A stretch of 64,000 nt of DNA, taken from Zingiber officinale. Its lineage: Eukaryota; Streptophyta; Magnoliopsida; Zingiberales; Zingiberaceae. A program made the position numbers and the translations under genes. The notes below the pieces were generated by a model, which was not told the DNA's origin, did not search any database, and saw nothing but the letters and a program-made list of their open reading frames with translations. Positions 45,209 through 58,462 of this stretch are shown piece by piece. The DNA lies in NCBI RefSeq assembly GCF_018446385.1, contig NC_056000.1, positions 79,742,688 to 79,806,687 on the forward strand, written 5' to 3'. How positions within the stretch are numbered: the first letter of the stretch is position 1; each line of letters begins with the position of its first letter.

Positions 45209-48200
45209 TCAACCACTCTCTTCGGCTTCAATTGTTGCAGATGAAGGATCCAGGACAGGAAAATGACGAGGAAGAGTGAGGAGAGGCTCACTATTGCGAT
45301 GACCCTGATGTGCTTGACCCCGTGCGTAACCTAATGCTCTAGCAACTGGAACAGCAACAGCATTGCCCACTTGAATGTATCTGAAACAAGAATCAAACTG
45401 AGTTACGATGGAGTTCAACTTAAAAGGATCGGGCAATTGGCTGATGATATTGTGTTGTATTTAAGAATTCTAAATTAGGTAAGTAGAACCAAGAAGCTGA
45501 GTTTTAATATCTACTTCTCATTTTATACCCTCTTTACCAACCACCAAGCACTACTACAACATTAAAGCACAAATAAGAGCAATGAGCAAGCAATATCTTA
45601 GTATCTAAAAATCTTATGAAAACCCCTATGAGAATATAAACGCTGAAAGGTGGAATTTTAACCTCTTAATTTCTCCATCTCTTATAACAGATATCACCAT
45701 CATCCAATCAAACAGGGAATAACATTACACATACAGAAGAATTTTTTTTTTTTTGAAATGTATAAAAATTAAACAAACATTTATTTGATGGCATTCCTAC
45801 TTCAAAAGAGAGGGAACGAATTAAACATTCAAAAAATTTATATATAAAAGTTAAAACAAATATCTTTATTTTATGGTCTTCAATAGGGTCAAAATAGAGG
45901 AAAGGAAGAAAAAGAAAACAATCATTTCCCATGTCTAATATATAAAAATTAAAACAAATATATTTATTTTGTGGTCTTCAATAGAGACAAAATAGAGGAA
46001 AGGAAAAAAGAAAAACAATCATTTCCCATGTCTACTTCGGTAGAGGAATTAAAAAGGTAAGAAACAATGGAACAATCTGAGTATTTATACCCCTCTTTTA
46101 ATTCAGTCCAAATCTACACTGAAAAGGTATAAAACAATGGGAAATTATCAAAAAAGACTAATTTTAAAACTGCCTGTATGGAATGAAAAAATCAACGGGT
46201 TAAAAAGTTGAAATTAATTTACAAAAACTAAGTAATATCAACAAAATAATCTTTACAAAAGTGCTCATTTTACGAAGTACCACATCAAAATAATTGAGGA
46301 TGAGGACTATGTTAATGACACATTGACACAGGGAAGGAAAACTATAACAGGAGTTGGTTCTACCTTTCTTTTATAGACCCTCGGAGTTGATAGTAAGCTG
46401 GGAAGCCTTGTAGCCTGGCATTCTCACGAATTGAGAGTACTCTATCTTGCCCCGGGTGCAAAATTACCTATCAACATACAAATCATTACAATGATTAACA
46501 GCTAAAATACCTTATATACTGTAGTTCATCAATTTAATGTTGTACCTGGTTGTGAGCTCAGCTCTTGTTACAACAGTGGGAACTGTTTCATCCCACCACA
46601 GCCGTCCAAAAGGCTTATAAAAAAAAAATATTATAAACTAAATATTCTAGCAGATATGGTACAAGATAAGAAAAAATGATGTTGTAGTGTACTTCAGGGA
46701 TTTTCCTTTGATAAAGGACATTGCATAATCAGGAACCTGCAGCAAAGGATTGTTTCAGATGAACTGAGATTACACCTAAAGCTAGCAATCAACACCTCAT
46801 TAAGTACCAGTGGTTTCCCCGATGGCAAGTAAACTCTCTCGACTTCTGGATCCCCCTCAACTATATTATCATTACCAACTCTAACTCCTGGCAAATCCCT
46901 GAAGTTTGCACCCTACAAAGACAACCAAATTTTGAATTGAGTCTGAATTCAGGACAATATTCCCTCACAGAATGGAAAAGCAAGAACAACTAGGGGTGGG
47001 GAGACCAAGCAAACCTTTTTCTTTGGTATTGCACAAACTTGCTGATAATCATCCTCATTTAATTGAAATGGCCTGGGATCAAAAGGTGGATATTTTGCAA
47101 TAGGCCTCTCCACAATAGACCCAGAAGCTAAAGCTTCTGCACATCAAAGCACAGTCAACAGAAAATCGTAAAAACAATAGGACGCTGTAGAAATGTTGCT
47201 TGTGATGCAAACTAGGAACATAACTACAAGATTTTAAAATTTATTATGGGAAGATCTTCTCTTTACACGAATAAGCTTTTTAAGAAATAGAAAGTTGAAA
47301 ATAGTTTATTCTATAGTATGAAAAAATTTGGCGTGTTCTAATTTAGTAGGATTTCGTAGAATTATCGTATTTCCCAATTAACTATACTTGCCTTTTAATT
47401 AGTTAGACTGAGGTCTATAAAAGAAAGTTGTGTTGTTTCAATTTATCAACTTATGGCACTAGCAATTAATTACTAATTTGGAAATTTACGTGGTAGAAAT
47501 CTTATAGTAGCCAAAACAATATATATATATAAGACAGCTTACCAATCCTTGAAAGACGAATGAACTTCTGGAACTCTGTGATTGGTGGTCTACCATAGGG
47601 CATTTCATCCCTATCTTCATAATTACCAATCTAATAAGTAGCAACTACATATTAATATCTTCAATAATCCATGAGTGATGTAAAATTGATTAAATCGTAT
47701 AGAACCAAATGAGAATATAAATACCACAGGGAGGTCAGATATGGCATTCTCCAATAGTAGTTTCTTCTCGAGTTGAGGGTGTTGATCTTCATTATATGCA
47801 ACAATGTTTTGCTATAATGAGCAAGACATTAGTAGGAACTAAGGCAAGACATAAGGATTAAGCTTTAGTTACCATCAGACCAGTATAAGTCAGGTTCAAG
47901 TCCATTTTTATCTCATTTTTGTCAAATGTAACAGTAAAATAATATACATGTTCAAAACAAGATCCTATGCCAAGTTAGAATAAAATATTGAATATAGCAG
48001 ATAGCAAACTTGTTAAAATCAGTTAGTATTAATCAAGTCTGGTTTAACTAGAATTACAAACTTTATTTGGGAATACAAGACCATAATGTTACTAATTGAT
48101 ATTCATAAAAACTAATCAATATAAGAGGCCAATGAGAATGGAATATATAGTGAGTACCTCAAACTCATTAGGTGTACCTCCACGAACCACCACATCATGA

Positions 48201-48560
48201 GTAGGTAATGGAATTGAGGCAAAATCTGGAACAAAGTATGTTAGAACAAACTAAACAGAAGACTCAAGAAACTTATGATATTGCACATGGAAAAAAGTAT
48301 AACCTCAGTTGGGCGAGCACCCCAAAGGAATGCTCGCATTCGAAATTGAGGCAAGCCATAGCATCCAACAACCATCATACCACACCTTGCCTATAGTTCA
48401 TGGCAACCCGCCTGCTCATTGCATATCTTCCCAAAAACCATTAGCAAACTTGAGAATGTCAACCACATTCTCCATAAGGACATATTTTGGTTTCAAGAAC
48501 TCAACAACATTCATAAAAACAAACATTTGTTGATTCTTTGGACCTTCCAACAAGGCATTC
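45209..48560 (-). pseudogene. CMT3: chromomethylase pseudogene (3' half duplicate)
   Basis: Duplicate of the last nine or so exons of the gene at 57,951-64,000. Exons on minus: about 48,560-48,303, 48,225-48,157, 47,813-47,727, 47,631-47,543, 47,138-47,013, 46,913-46,807, 46,735-46,692, 46,615-46,546, 46,468-46,364 and 45,380-45,209 (the last has [18 protein letters not shown], motif X). BAH, motif I, chromodomain and the catalytic PCQ of motif IV are absent because the copy begins inside the PCQ exon. Frame damage: 1-bp deletions near 46,557 and 48,213, and two in the 48.3-48.5 kb exon. It lacks the active site, so no methyltransferase is possible. At 48,561 it is joined head-on to an inverted copy of its own first exon. 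Confidence 0.88.
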
Positions 48561-48787
48561 AAAGAATCAACAAATGCTTATTTTTATGGATATTGTTGAG
48601 TTCTTGAAACCAAAATATGTCCTTATGGAGAATGTGGTTGACATTCTCAAGTTTGCTAATGATTTTTTGGGAAGATATGCAATGAGCAGCCTGGTTGCCA
48701 TGAACTATCAGGCAAGGCTTGGTATGATGGTTGCTAGATGCTATGGCTTGCCTCAATTTCAAATGCGAGCATTCCTTTGGGATGCTT
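48314..48787. repeat. inverted duplication of a chromomethylase exon (hairpin)
   Basis: Left arm 48,314-48,539, 21-nt centre 48,540-48,560, right arm 48,561-48,787. The arms differ by about 15-17 of 227 positions by eye. The right arm encodes on plus the part with [15 protein letters not shown] and [17 protein letters not shown] (motifs VI and VIII) without frameshift for about 75 codons; the left arm has two 1-bp deletions. Both match 61,336-61,585 of the gene. Read-through RNA would form a long double-stranded hairpin. Confidence 0.92.
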
Positions 48788-49294
48788 GATAGGCACCCAT
48801 CTGTCATACTATAGGTGTATCAAACTCAATTAAGTTACCGAACCCTCTCTATGCTAATGTAGCAAAGGGATGACTCGAGTCATCTCCCAACGAATGTAAC
48901 GATGGATGATAATTCTTAGGATTGATTTATTACTTTTGGATTTTAGATGCAAAATGGGGGGTTTGAGTTTGAGTTCTAAAACTAAGAAATGAAGAGCTAT
49001 ACATGTAATGAAATCGAATCCTAATAAATAAAAGACAATGCATGTAAAGGAAACCTACTCTAACTTAAACTACAATTGCAAGGAATATTAAAAGCAACAT
49101 AAAGTAAAACAATTAACAAAACCTAGAGCATTAAAAGAACTTAATCTAATCTAACCTAATTGCATTTAAATGAAGGCATGAACATAAGAAAAACATGAAG
49201 CATTCAATTAACAAAACAATGCAAGAATCTAAGCTAAAGAAATTGCAAAACTAAAGTAAGGCAACTGATTGGGAAATTTCATCGAACAACTAAC
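48788..49294. other. unassigned interval
   Basis: A-rich sequence without gene or repeat signature that I recognise. It continues at 51,491 after the solo LTR and is probably old transposon sequence. Confidence 0.3.
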
Positions 49295-51490
49295 TGTTAG
49301 AGTAGGTGCCCTATAAGCCAACTATAGGCTAGGGCTTTATTGAATCTTGTAAATAAACATCATTTATTTTAATATAATTCAATTCAATATGATATTTACT
49401 TTATCTTTATACCCATGCTAGATGCATAGATAAAGTTCTTGAATATACTATAGTGAGATATGGTGGTACATATAATGATCATCATGAAATACATTAATAT
49501 TCACACGATATTCTAAACATGTTCCTAGTCAATTGGGTTGTCTAATAAATAAGGGTAAAAGATCGCTCGAGTTAGAGACTAGCATCCGTGATGTAGTGTA
49601 CCATATTTCATTGGTAAGGACAGATGTTCAAGCATACAGATAGATGCTTATATGATTAGTTCATAGAACAACCCTCACACGAACTTTCCAAGTGGTTATC
49701 ATTTATTGAGTAGATAAGTCCTTAGTTGTGATTGTACACTAGTAGTCTTTATAACCCGGGACAACACTGAGACCTTATATGTTGGGGTTGCACTTTGACT
49801 CATTTATCGACTCCATTAGGGTCATCAGGTGGTGAAATTGGGTGTAGTAACGAAACATATAAGAGTCAATGCATTGTAGTTGGAGATTCACCGCACACTC
49901 GCGGGTGTGGATATCCTATGTAATGTATTGTTCTAGAGTGTATAAAGTCTCTTGTCTGAGCTGTAAAATTTGCCTTAGGAAAGGAGTTTCCTAGTTGCAC
50001 ATGCGATGTCACTATAAGATACATCACATGGTTATCGAATCAATATACAACCCTCGATGTACCAATGGTTGTAAATACAACTGGGATATATAAGGTGAAG
50101 GGATTGGACTATACATTAACCATAATCGACTGATTCTTGCCGGCACTATTCAGTGATACCTAAGGAGTCATAGGGCGGTGCTGCTAGACACTCTTATCAT
50201 AATTCTTTGGATGCTAATCAGAATTAGTTCCAACATCCTATAATCAAGCAATTGATCATAAGATGGGGCTATTAAGGGTATGCCCAAATAAAAGATGAGC
50301 ATCGTCCTAAATCACAAATAATTGTAAACTCACGACTAGCTGTATCTTTGAACCATTGAGGGTCACATAAGTATTGGTTTCCCTTTTTCCAGTTGAGAAA
50401 GTCAAATTCAGGTAATTGAATTTGGCGAATAAAGTTTGATATGATTAAATAGTGAATTGACAACTAAAGTTTGATATGATTAAATGTTATCAATATATGA
50501 TTATGAAGGACTCACATTATTGGATTTTAGAAAAGTTCTAATATCCAATGAGCCCAGATGGAAGAAAGAAAAGGGCTAGATTCAATGTATTAAGAGAAGA
50601 GAAAGAAAAAATATTTTTCCTTTTCCACGTTATCCACCACTAACTCTTGGACTTCCCTTTGAGTTTATGGTAGCCACCTCTCTTTATTTCCTTTAGAGAA
50701 GTTGAGAAGACAACCTCTTGATCTTCCTTTGGAGAAGTTGAGAAGACAACTTCTTGATCTTTCCATTAGAGAGTTATAAGTAGCCCTCCTTAGAGAAAAT
50801 TATGTGGACAATCTATTCCTCTTCTCCCTTGGAATTTTTGGAAGTCTACTCCTTTTCTTGAAGAATTTGGCAGCCCCTCCCCTCGAAAGAATAGTATTCT
50901 TCTTCCTTATCTTCCATCGAAAGAGTCTCATCTTCTTGTGTCGTTATAACCATTTCGATGAAAAACGACACTTGATCTCTAGTATGATCAACTATTAGAA
51001 AGGGGACTCCGATCGTGGACCGGATTAGACGGAGCAAGCACAAGTTTTAAGACAAACAAAAAAAAGTTATTTCGCTAAACTTGAAATAGTTGGAGTCATC
51101 CCCAAACAAAGGTTGTTTGGAAGGTATGTTTTCGCTTATGTTTTGATTCATTTATATATTAATGCATGTGTTAATAGTTTTATTTAGATTATGCTTAAAT
51201 AATATAGTATATTTAATTTAGGTAGTTTTGCATGTCTAAATAAAAGGACTAAATTAATATTAGAGGAATTATTCACGTAATAGTTTATCTTTATTATATT
51301 TCAAGGATCTTACTTGAATGGTTAGATTGTAATGCATACTTAGATTAAAGATCATGCTCATATTTATTTTTGAAAAATCCATATGAATACTCCTTTAATT
51401 TAATTGTTAAATCATAAAATAAATTTTAAACTTCCGTTGTGCATAGGGATGTAGAAACACAATACCCGAATTTCGAATTCAGCATAAACA
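49295..51490. mobile_element. solo LTR (2.2 kb), copia-like
   Basis: Begins TGTTAGAGTAGGTGCC and ends CAGCATAAACA, flanked by a perfect CTAAC duplicate at 49,290-49,294 and 51,491-51,495. No PBS or coding part is inside. The start resembles the LTR at 3,166-5,572 read on minus (TGTTAGAGTGTATACT). Open frames inside are chance. Confidence 0.75.
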
Positions 51491-51495
51491 CTAAC

Positions 51496-52900
51496 AAGCA
51501 TAAATCAAAATGAGTCAAATGCAAGCAACTTAAACATGGGAGATAGAATTTGATTATAAGCATACAAAAATCAATGAAAACATCCAACTACATCAAACCA
51601 ACAACATATCTAATGAAGGACGAAGGGATCACTGGATGGACGGAGTTGTGGATCGCAACGAAGGGGCTTCTCCTCTTCTAACCCGAAGAGGGGAAGGGGC
51701 TGCTATGGCTGGCAAGATATGGAGAAGATGGTCAGAGCTGTTTTATGCGTGAAAATGGTGTCCGTGAGAGAGGGTGTGATGGAGATGGTTGAAGACTCCC
51801 CTCTTCTAACCCGAAGAGGAGAGGAACTCCGGCGAAGGCGTGGGTGCTAGACAGAGAAGGGTGACAACGGCTGGTTTTGGTGTGGAGGCAATGATGCTTC
51901 TCCTCTTCTACCGTGAAGAGGAGATGGATCCGTATCTCCCACTTCTAGCCCGAGGAGGAAAATGGCTGGAGATTTTGATGGGCGGCATTGGTCAAACTCC
52001 TTTGATTGCCTTCTTCTGTGAGATGAGATAAGGATGAGGTGGAGCCCGACCGATGATGGTGAAGGTGGAGATGGTGTAGTCGGCCATTGGACTTGGTGGT
52101 GAGGCAATGGTGGAGGAGATAGTGGCGACGTCGGGTAGCGTCCGCGTGAGGAGAAGATCAAGCAGAACCCGTGAGAAGATCATTGTAGCCTCAATTTGGA
52201 ATATGATCTCAGATCTGAACAGACGGTCCATAATGCTTCGGATCTTGGCTGGATCAATTCAGATCTAGATCAAAAGCTTCATAGCTTAATTTGTGGTGAT
52301 GATCTACTCTCTCTTGAGCTTGGATGGAACATATCTTTTCAGATCTTGGATGGATGGTCCATATTGCTCCAAAGCTCGATCTCCTCATTTACCAATATTT
52401 GAGCTCAATTTGGTCTAATTTGACTTGGGTCCATAATCCTTTGATGCCTACAAAGACCACATTAAAATATTAACATCAAATACTGTAAATATGAGATAAA
52501 TTGCAATTAAGTTCAAAAATAAATGCAACTCATGAAATATGAAATAAACATGAAATGAACACAAGAGAATATCAAAAAGTATGCATATGAGTCAGAACAT
52601 TGAATCAAAATTTTAGTCAATGCTAGCCCAACTGCATAGTACAGAAGTAGTTGGAATTTCGAATGCTTGCCTCAAGATAGAGATTTTAGCTTAGTTATTG
52701 GAAAATTACAGAAGTACAAACCATGAACACTGCCAATTGCATATTTATCTTCCACTACTAAAAAAACGTGTACATACTTATTGAAGACAAAATTAACAGC
52801 TGTACAACATATTGACACCAGGCAAAACCAACATATCAAGAAAAACGCTTATAAGATTTTCACTGAAGAATGTATCACATCCAACATAGAAAATATATAC
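51496..52900. other. unassigned interval before the importin fragment
   Basis: Contains a GC-rich stretch (51,620-52,170) with several CTCCTCTTCTA(A)CCCGAAGAGG-like segments (51,670, 51,798 and 51,900), each a small inverted repeat. No gene is recognised on either strand, and the expected next importin exons are not found. Confidence 0.4.
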
Positions 52901-55900
52901 TCGTTTCAAAAATAATATGAGAGAAGCATGGCTCATGAAATGTCTTCTGGTCTGAGTTGAGAAGTTTTATCGAGAGTTCTTTTAAAGTGCGAAACAAAAC
53001 CATGAAGACTCTATGTGAAGTTAGGGTATCAGGTGATTGGAGTCGTTGACCTAAAATTGAAAAGAGCTCTGGCCTAAAAGCAATTAGGCAAATATCATTG
53101 AAATATATATGATTCTAAACTAAGATAATATACCAGAGATGATATGATAATTTGTACATTGAAGACAAATACAAATGGGAAACAAGTAGTTGAAGTAAAT
53201 TCATTGAATATCATGCACAACCAAATCAGTGCATGTGTGGCTCATGCAGAAATGGAAAATCCAACTAGAATCAAGAGTTAATATGAGACAACATGCTTGC
53301 ATAGAAACTATGTGATGTAGAAGCAAACCAAATCAATGCTTTAGGTTGCATAGGGGGTGAATGATTTCTGGTTTAATTGTAATGTTATCTCACCTTTTTA
53401 TCCCTACTCTGTTCTAATTAGTTGCTGGACTCACTTTCTTCAGGTCTCTAATTAGATTTGGGATGTTTAAGTCTATGTAAGCAGCTTTTGAGAAGTTAAG
53501 GCCTTGTGACTAGCAACCTATCTTTAATTAATAAATATTGAAGCTATAAAAATCTGAATCTTGAAAGCGTTTGCATCAACTCTATTTGTAACTGTAAGTC
53601 ATTGCCTAGTTCACAATATTATGCTACCAGAATATGCATAACAATGTGTGCTTGGAGTTTCAGATCATTTGAACTTCTAAACAAACACAATTTGTTATAA
53701 ATTAGCGCTCCATCCATAATATTAGGAGTTAAAGGAAGTTCAGTATGATAATAGGTATATGCAAGATTCTTAGTTATTCTCAAACATTTTGGCTAAGTGA
53801 TTTATGGAGAAGAAGAAAAACCACATGGCCATTTATCAATATCTGATAGAGCAAGATAAACAGCACCATTTACATTATGCAAATCAAGAAGGAAATAACT
53901 GGACTTGCTAATCCTACTAGAATGATATCTTAACATGTCAAAAACTAGATGGATCAATTCTGAACTAGTGTGATAGAGAAAATTACTAGCAAATTCATTT
54001 TATTACAGATTTTTAACTTCAGCAATGCTAATAAATGTAGTGCAGCATTTAAAAAGGTGAAAGAGGAATTTTTTTATATCATGAAGCAAAATGTTAATAA
54101 TATTGTATATAAGTGAGGATAATGCTTTACTGCCACCAACTACCACCAATTAGAATCTTTATGAAATTTGATTTCCCCATCCATTAATCAGTGCGCAATA
54201 AGAAAATATCACCTGCATTTCCAATGAACCAGAATGTCCCATAAGAGGTTAAGAGGACAACAGGAAAAGGGATCTGACATTTGAAGGTCAACAGCAATAT
54301 TGTGGGTTAGAATCAAATATGTACATTTTGTTGAAAGAATAGTAATAGAAAGATTTAATTCCCTTCACATAGATTTATGTAATTATATAGTAATACCCAA
54401 TGTGTTCTTTTCAAAATTCTACCTAATCACAACTCAAACAGTCAAGTGAATGTTTCTCTGCTCCAAGCTTTTCTAGCTCACCTACAGTGCGAGAAATAGT
54501 AATCAAGTAAGAATTTCAAGAAGAACATTTCAATAGATAATGAATTTAAAGTGCAAGTATAGTCGGGCACAAAAAAAATAAAGCAATACTATTCTTTGGG
54601 GTAATCAATGCGTGCAATTTTTGCAACAAGAACAGCCAGCTGAATTGCTATCTGACCAATGACCAATGACACCAACAACGTAGCAGAATTAGCACAGATT
54701 CAAACTGGAAATTTAAGACCAGATAATTCAGATCTATGTTGTGCAAGTATAATGTAAAGTCAAGCCTTTCATCCCAAATAAAGTGCATAAAACAAAACCT
54801 AGCCAAACATCACCTGGGTATTTTCTTCTCGCAAGTGTAAGAGCAACTTTGTTCGGATGTGATTCTTCTCACCATTTCTAATGCCACTGGAAAAGGCATT
54901 TTCAGACATAGACGACAAAGAAATGAAGGTTGATAAGGCAAATATTATGTTGCAGAATTTAAAAACATAAAGGCACTAGTGGAAGAGACAAAGGGCCTCT
55001 TCAGATTGCAAGGCACGACAGAATTTTTGGGATATTTGTTTAAATATTACAAACTACATAAATAAATCTAAGCTTCCATATGATTTTTTGGATATTTAAG
55101 AATGGAAGTTCCATTGAATGGAAAATTTTGGCAAACCAATCTGTTAAAAGTAATCAGTTGAAGAAAAGATAGTCAAAATACAATAAACAGTCAACCGAAT
55201 TCACGTCACATAGCACAAATATTAAAAAGAAGAGTTTTTCCAGTCTTGTTGTTCTGAATCCTCACATTAACTAGGAAATGACTGATGGAACACGCTTGAT
55301 TCAGTTTATTTGGCTTCTAATCTCAGATAAGATATACATGAAAGGATGTAGCCCACTTGTCACATGGCCCAGTTCCAGTTATTGAAAGAACCTTCAGGAA
55401 ATGGAGTCCACCCACAAGCCAAAGTTATGATGACATATTTAAGATAAATAGCTCCAGCTTCACATGAAGAACCTGCCCTCTCATCATTGAATGCCAAAGG
55501 GTATGGAAGACAATCAATAAGCCACACACAATTCTATCAGTGAAAGCAATTGATCTCACAATGTATGGTTGAAAATCACTCTCTCTAAACAATGCTGAAG
55601 GTATATTCAAAAGTGAAGGATATAGGTAGGATGCATATGATTCTGGGCATAACTGCTGGAACAGCAGCTCATACAAGTTAGTTTCATGACCAGCAAATCT
55701 ATGTTGATAAGTTCAAGAAGATCAACAATCTAAGAGATGGAGCAAAACTAGGAGATCGAGCATCGCCAAGATCAGCTAATGACTAGGGACAACAAGTGGG
55801 ACAACAGCCCAGCCCACTTAATTGCTATAACTTAGATAGTGAACACTTAAGTTTCATTTTTATCATGTGTGGTTTAGAGTTTATGGTGGCACTGTTTGTA

Positions 55901-57046
55901 TGTTATCTATAGATACGCATCGCTGCCCGTAGTTTTATGGTCCAAAAACATAACCAACAGAAACACACAAAAGTAGATAGGTTAGTGTACAGTGTATCAC
56001 TAATCTAGGATGGCTATTCATCATCATCCTCTGTTAGATTGGTTGTTGCCTTTCTTTTTCATCGTGATGCATGAAGTGAAATCTTCTCTCCTTTCTTGTG
56101 GAATTTTTTACTTCCTTAGGGTTTCAATGTATAGTGTGCATTTGCATTATATTTGTTCTCACTTCAAAGTGTTTTTGTTTGATTTTTCATACTTGGGACC
56201 AAACTGATTTCAGCATGATTATGAATGGTTTGAATTTACAACAAGCAGGTCCAGCGGAACTTCCAATGGTTACACTAAGTATGTGGACAAGACAATTTCT
56301 TCTATGATATCAACAAACATATAAAGAATGCTTCGAGGACCTTAATAAACAAAACTGGTACATCAGTCCCGTCAATTATAATGCTTCGAAAATGAGATAT
56401 GCAGGCCAAGATAAAGACACCCGTGGGATAAGATAGTAACGCCAAGTGCATCTAGATAATGCAAGTAGACTCCCTATCTAGTGTAAACTCATCCATATGT
56501 GTCCAAATAGCGTTTCAGTTAGAACTATTTCTCCAAATGTCATCCTAATAACTAACTTCTCACTTGCCCGTTAAATTTAGTCCACATAGGCAATGAACTA
56601 TCTAACAACCTGAATCATTCTTAGTGACAAGTCAAATATGAATTCTTAGAACAAAAAAAAAACAGTAAAAGGAAAAAAAAAACAAGAACGAGTGAGTTGA
56701 ACTTCTCACGAGGTATCACGGCGGTGTCTCCAGTAGCGACTGATGCTGTTCTTAAAATACACAGAGGCAAGAAGAAGAGCATCATCCCGGCAACCTGAAT
56801 CCCTCGCGGCAATGATCTCCTGCGTCAACCGTTTCCCGCAGTCAAACGATATGTTCAAGAAATATAGAGATCCTAAGGTTGCGATCCAAGGCGGCTTAAA
56901 ATTACGAGAAGACAGGTGCAGAATCCGGGGCGGTTCTCGCACTGAGCTAGGGCGGATTCCGCTTGCTTGCGGGTGGACTCGTCAATGCTCAAGGCGTTGG
57001 AGAGGAACGAGTACACAGTGTGGAGGTCGGCTGCCGAGAGCGACAT
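52901..57046 (-). pseudogene. KA120: importin-11-like karyopherin (KA120 type), 5' fragment
   Basis: Five exons on minus with GT-AG borders. Exon 1 57,046-56,906 starts MSLSAADLHTVYSFLSNALS and has SALAQCENRPGFC. Exon 2 56,819-56,710 has LLASVYFKNSISRYWRHRRD, the importin-beta N-terminal hallmark. Exon 3 is 54,886-54,814 (EKNHIRTKLLLHLREEN). Exon 4 is 54,651-54,590 (QLAVLVAKIARIDYPKE). Exon 5 is 53,073-52,901 (SHRVFMVLFRTLKELS). Importin-11 family proteins carry cargo into the nucleus and are about 1,000 aa of HEAT repeats; only about 185 residues are here. Joining exons 4 and 5 gives TA|G where the family has a Trp (EWP), a stop. Downstream exons are missing, so this is a truncated pseudogene or a cut-off copy. 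Confidence 0.82.
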
Positions 57047-57342
57047 TTCCTCGCCGGAAGCCGAGTGATCCTTGCACGGAACCTGGATATGGCAATCGAT
57101 TGAGGTTGATTTCGGTGGAGATCGGTGGATGTCAATGCAAAGGAAGCGGACAGCCTGAGTCGAGAGAAGGACGCGGACGGGTTTTCCCTGGCGAGAGGCG
57201 AGAGGCGAGAGGCGAAGACGAACCGATAAAAGGAGAGAAGAGGCAGATAGAAAAGTCGTTCTTTTTTAATTTCCCTTTTTAATCATCACTGCGATATTTA
57301 ATTGAAGTCCTTCCTTTTTTTTGTCTTATATTTTCCGTCCGG
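57047..57342. other. upstream region of the importin-11-like fragment
   Basis: GC-rich near the ATG with a GCGAGAG direct repeat (57,189-57,215), then T-rich. It likely holds the former 5' UTR and promoter; no defined site can be assigned. Confidence 0.45.
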
Positions 57343-57718
57343 AATTGTTTTACAAATCAGCATCAAATTTTCTGTATTATATTGTTTGGCATGCCGATAT
57401 AATTTTTTTCAAATATGTCCATGTAATCTTTAAAGTCTCTTATGATATATATATATATATAAGAGCACTCTATCCGATTTTTTACATTCTAAAATACTTT
57501 TATTTTAACACTATATAATATAAAATTACTCTAATTTAATAAAAAAAATTATCATTATATTAAAATAATCTTTATTCATTTGATATTCTAATTTAGTTAA
57601 AATCACTTTGCGATATTGTAATTTTTGATGGTATTAAAATGAAATTTAATCAATTTTAATTAGTAAAATGTATTTTGATATAATAATATTTTATAATTAA
57701 ATTATATAAAAAATATTG
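57343..57718. repeat. dispersed AT-rich repeat, copy 3
   Basis: Starts AATTGTTTTACAAATCAGC and follows 29,642-30,125. It lies between the importin fragment and the 3' flank of the chromomethylase gene, with CMT-related sequence resuming at about 57,719. Confidence 0.75.
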
Positions 57719-57950
57719 AAGGCAATAAATCTTAATTTGGGAAATTATATACTATCACCAGAACATCATGTCATTGTAAGATGCACTTGCAAGCAAACGA
57801 CGAAATGGATAATAACAATAATACAACAATCAGTGAGTTTAATGTTCCTTCAATTCAGGACCATAAATAACAAATAATAATAGAATGGCCACAAAATTAT
57901 GCCATGAAAAAAACAGGATTGATATGATCGTGCCAAATGCCTCAAATCAA

Positions 57951-58389
57951 TCAACCACTCTCTTCGGCTTCAATTGTTGCAGATGCAGGATCCAGGACAG
58001 GAAAATGACGAGGAAGTATGAGGAGAGGCTCACTATTGCGATGACCCTGATATGCTTGACCCAGTGCGTAACCTAATGCTCTAGCAACTGGAACAGCAAC
58101 AGCATTGCCCACTTGAATGTATCTGAAACAAGAATCAAACTGAGTTACGAGTTCAACTTAAAAGGATCGGGCAATTGGCTGATGATAGTGTTGTATTTAA
58201 GAATTCTAAATTAGGTAAGTAGAACCAAGAAGTTGAGTTTTAATATCTACTTCTCATTTTATACCCTCTTTACCAACCACCAAGCACTACTACAACATTA
58301 AAGCACAAATAAGAGCAATGAGCAAGCAATATCTTAGTATCTAAAAATCTTATGAAAACCAGTATGAAAATATAAACGTTGAAAGGTGC

Positions 58390-58462
<73 letters not shown>

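Noticed and set aside
48208..48533. Plus-strand frames over the left hairpin arm
   Set aside because: Antisense of a chromomethylase exon; the same frame appears on the opposite strand of the right arm because of the inversion.
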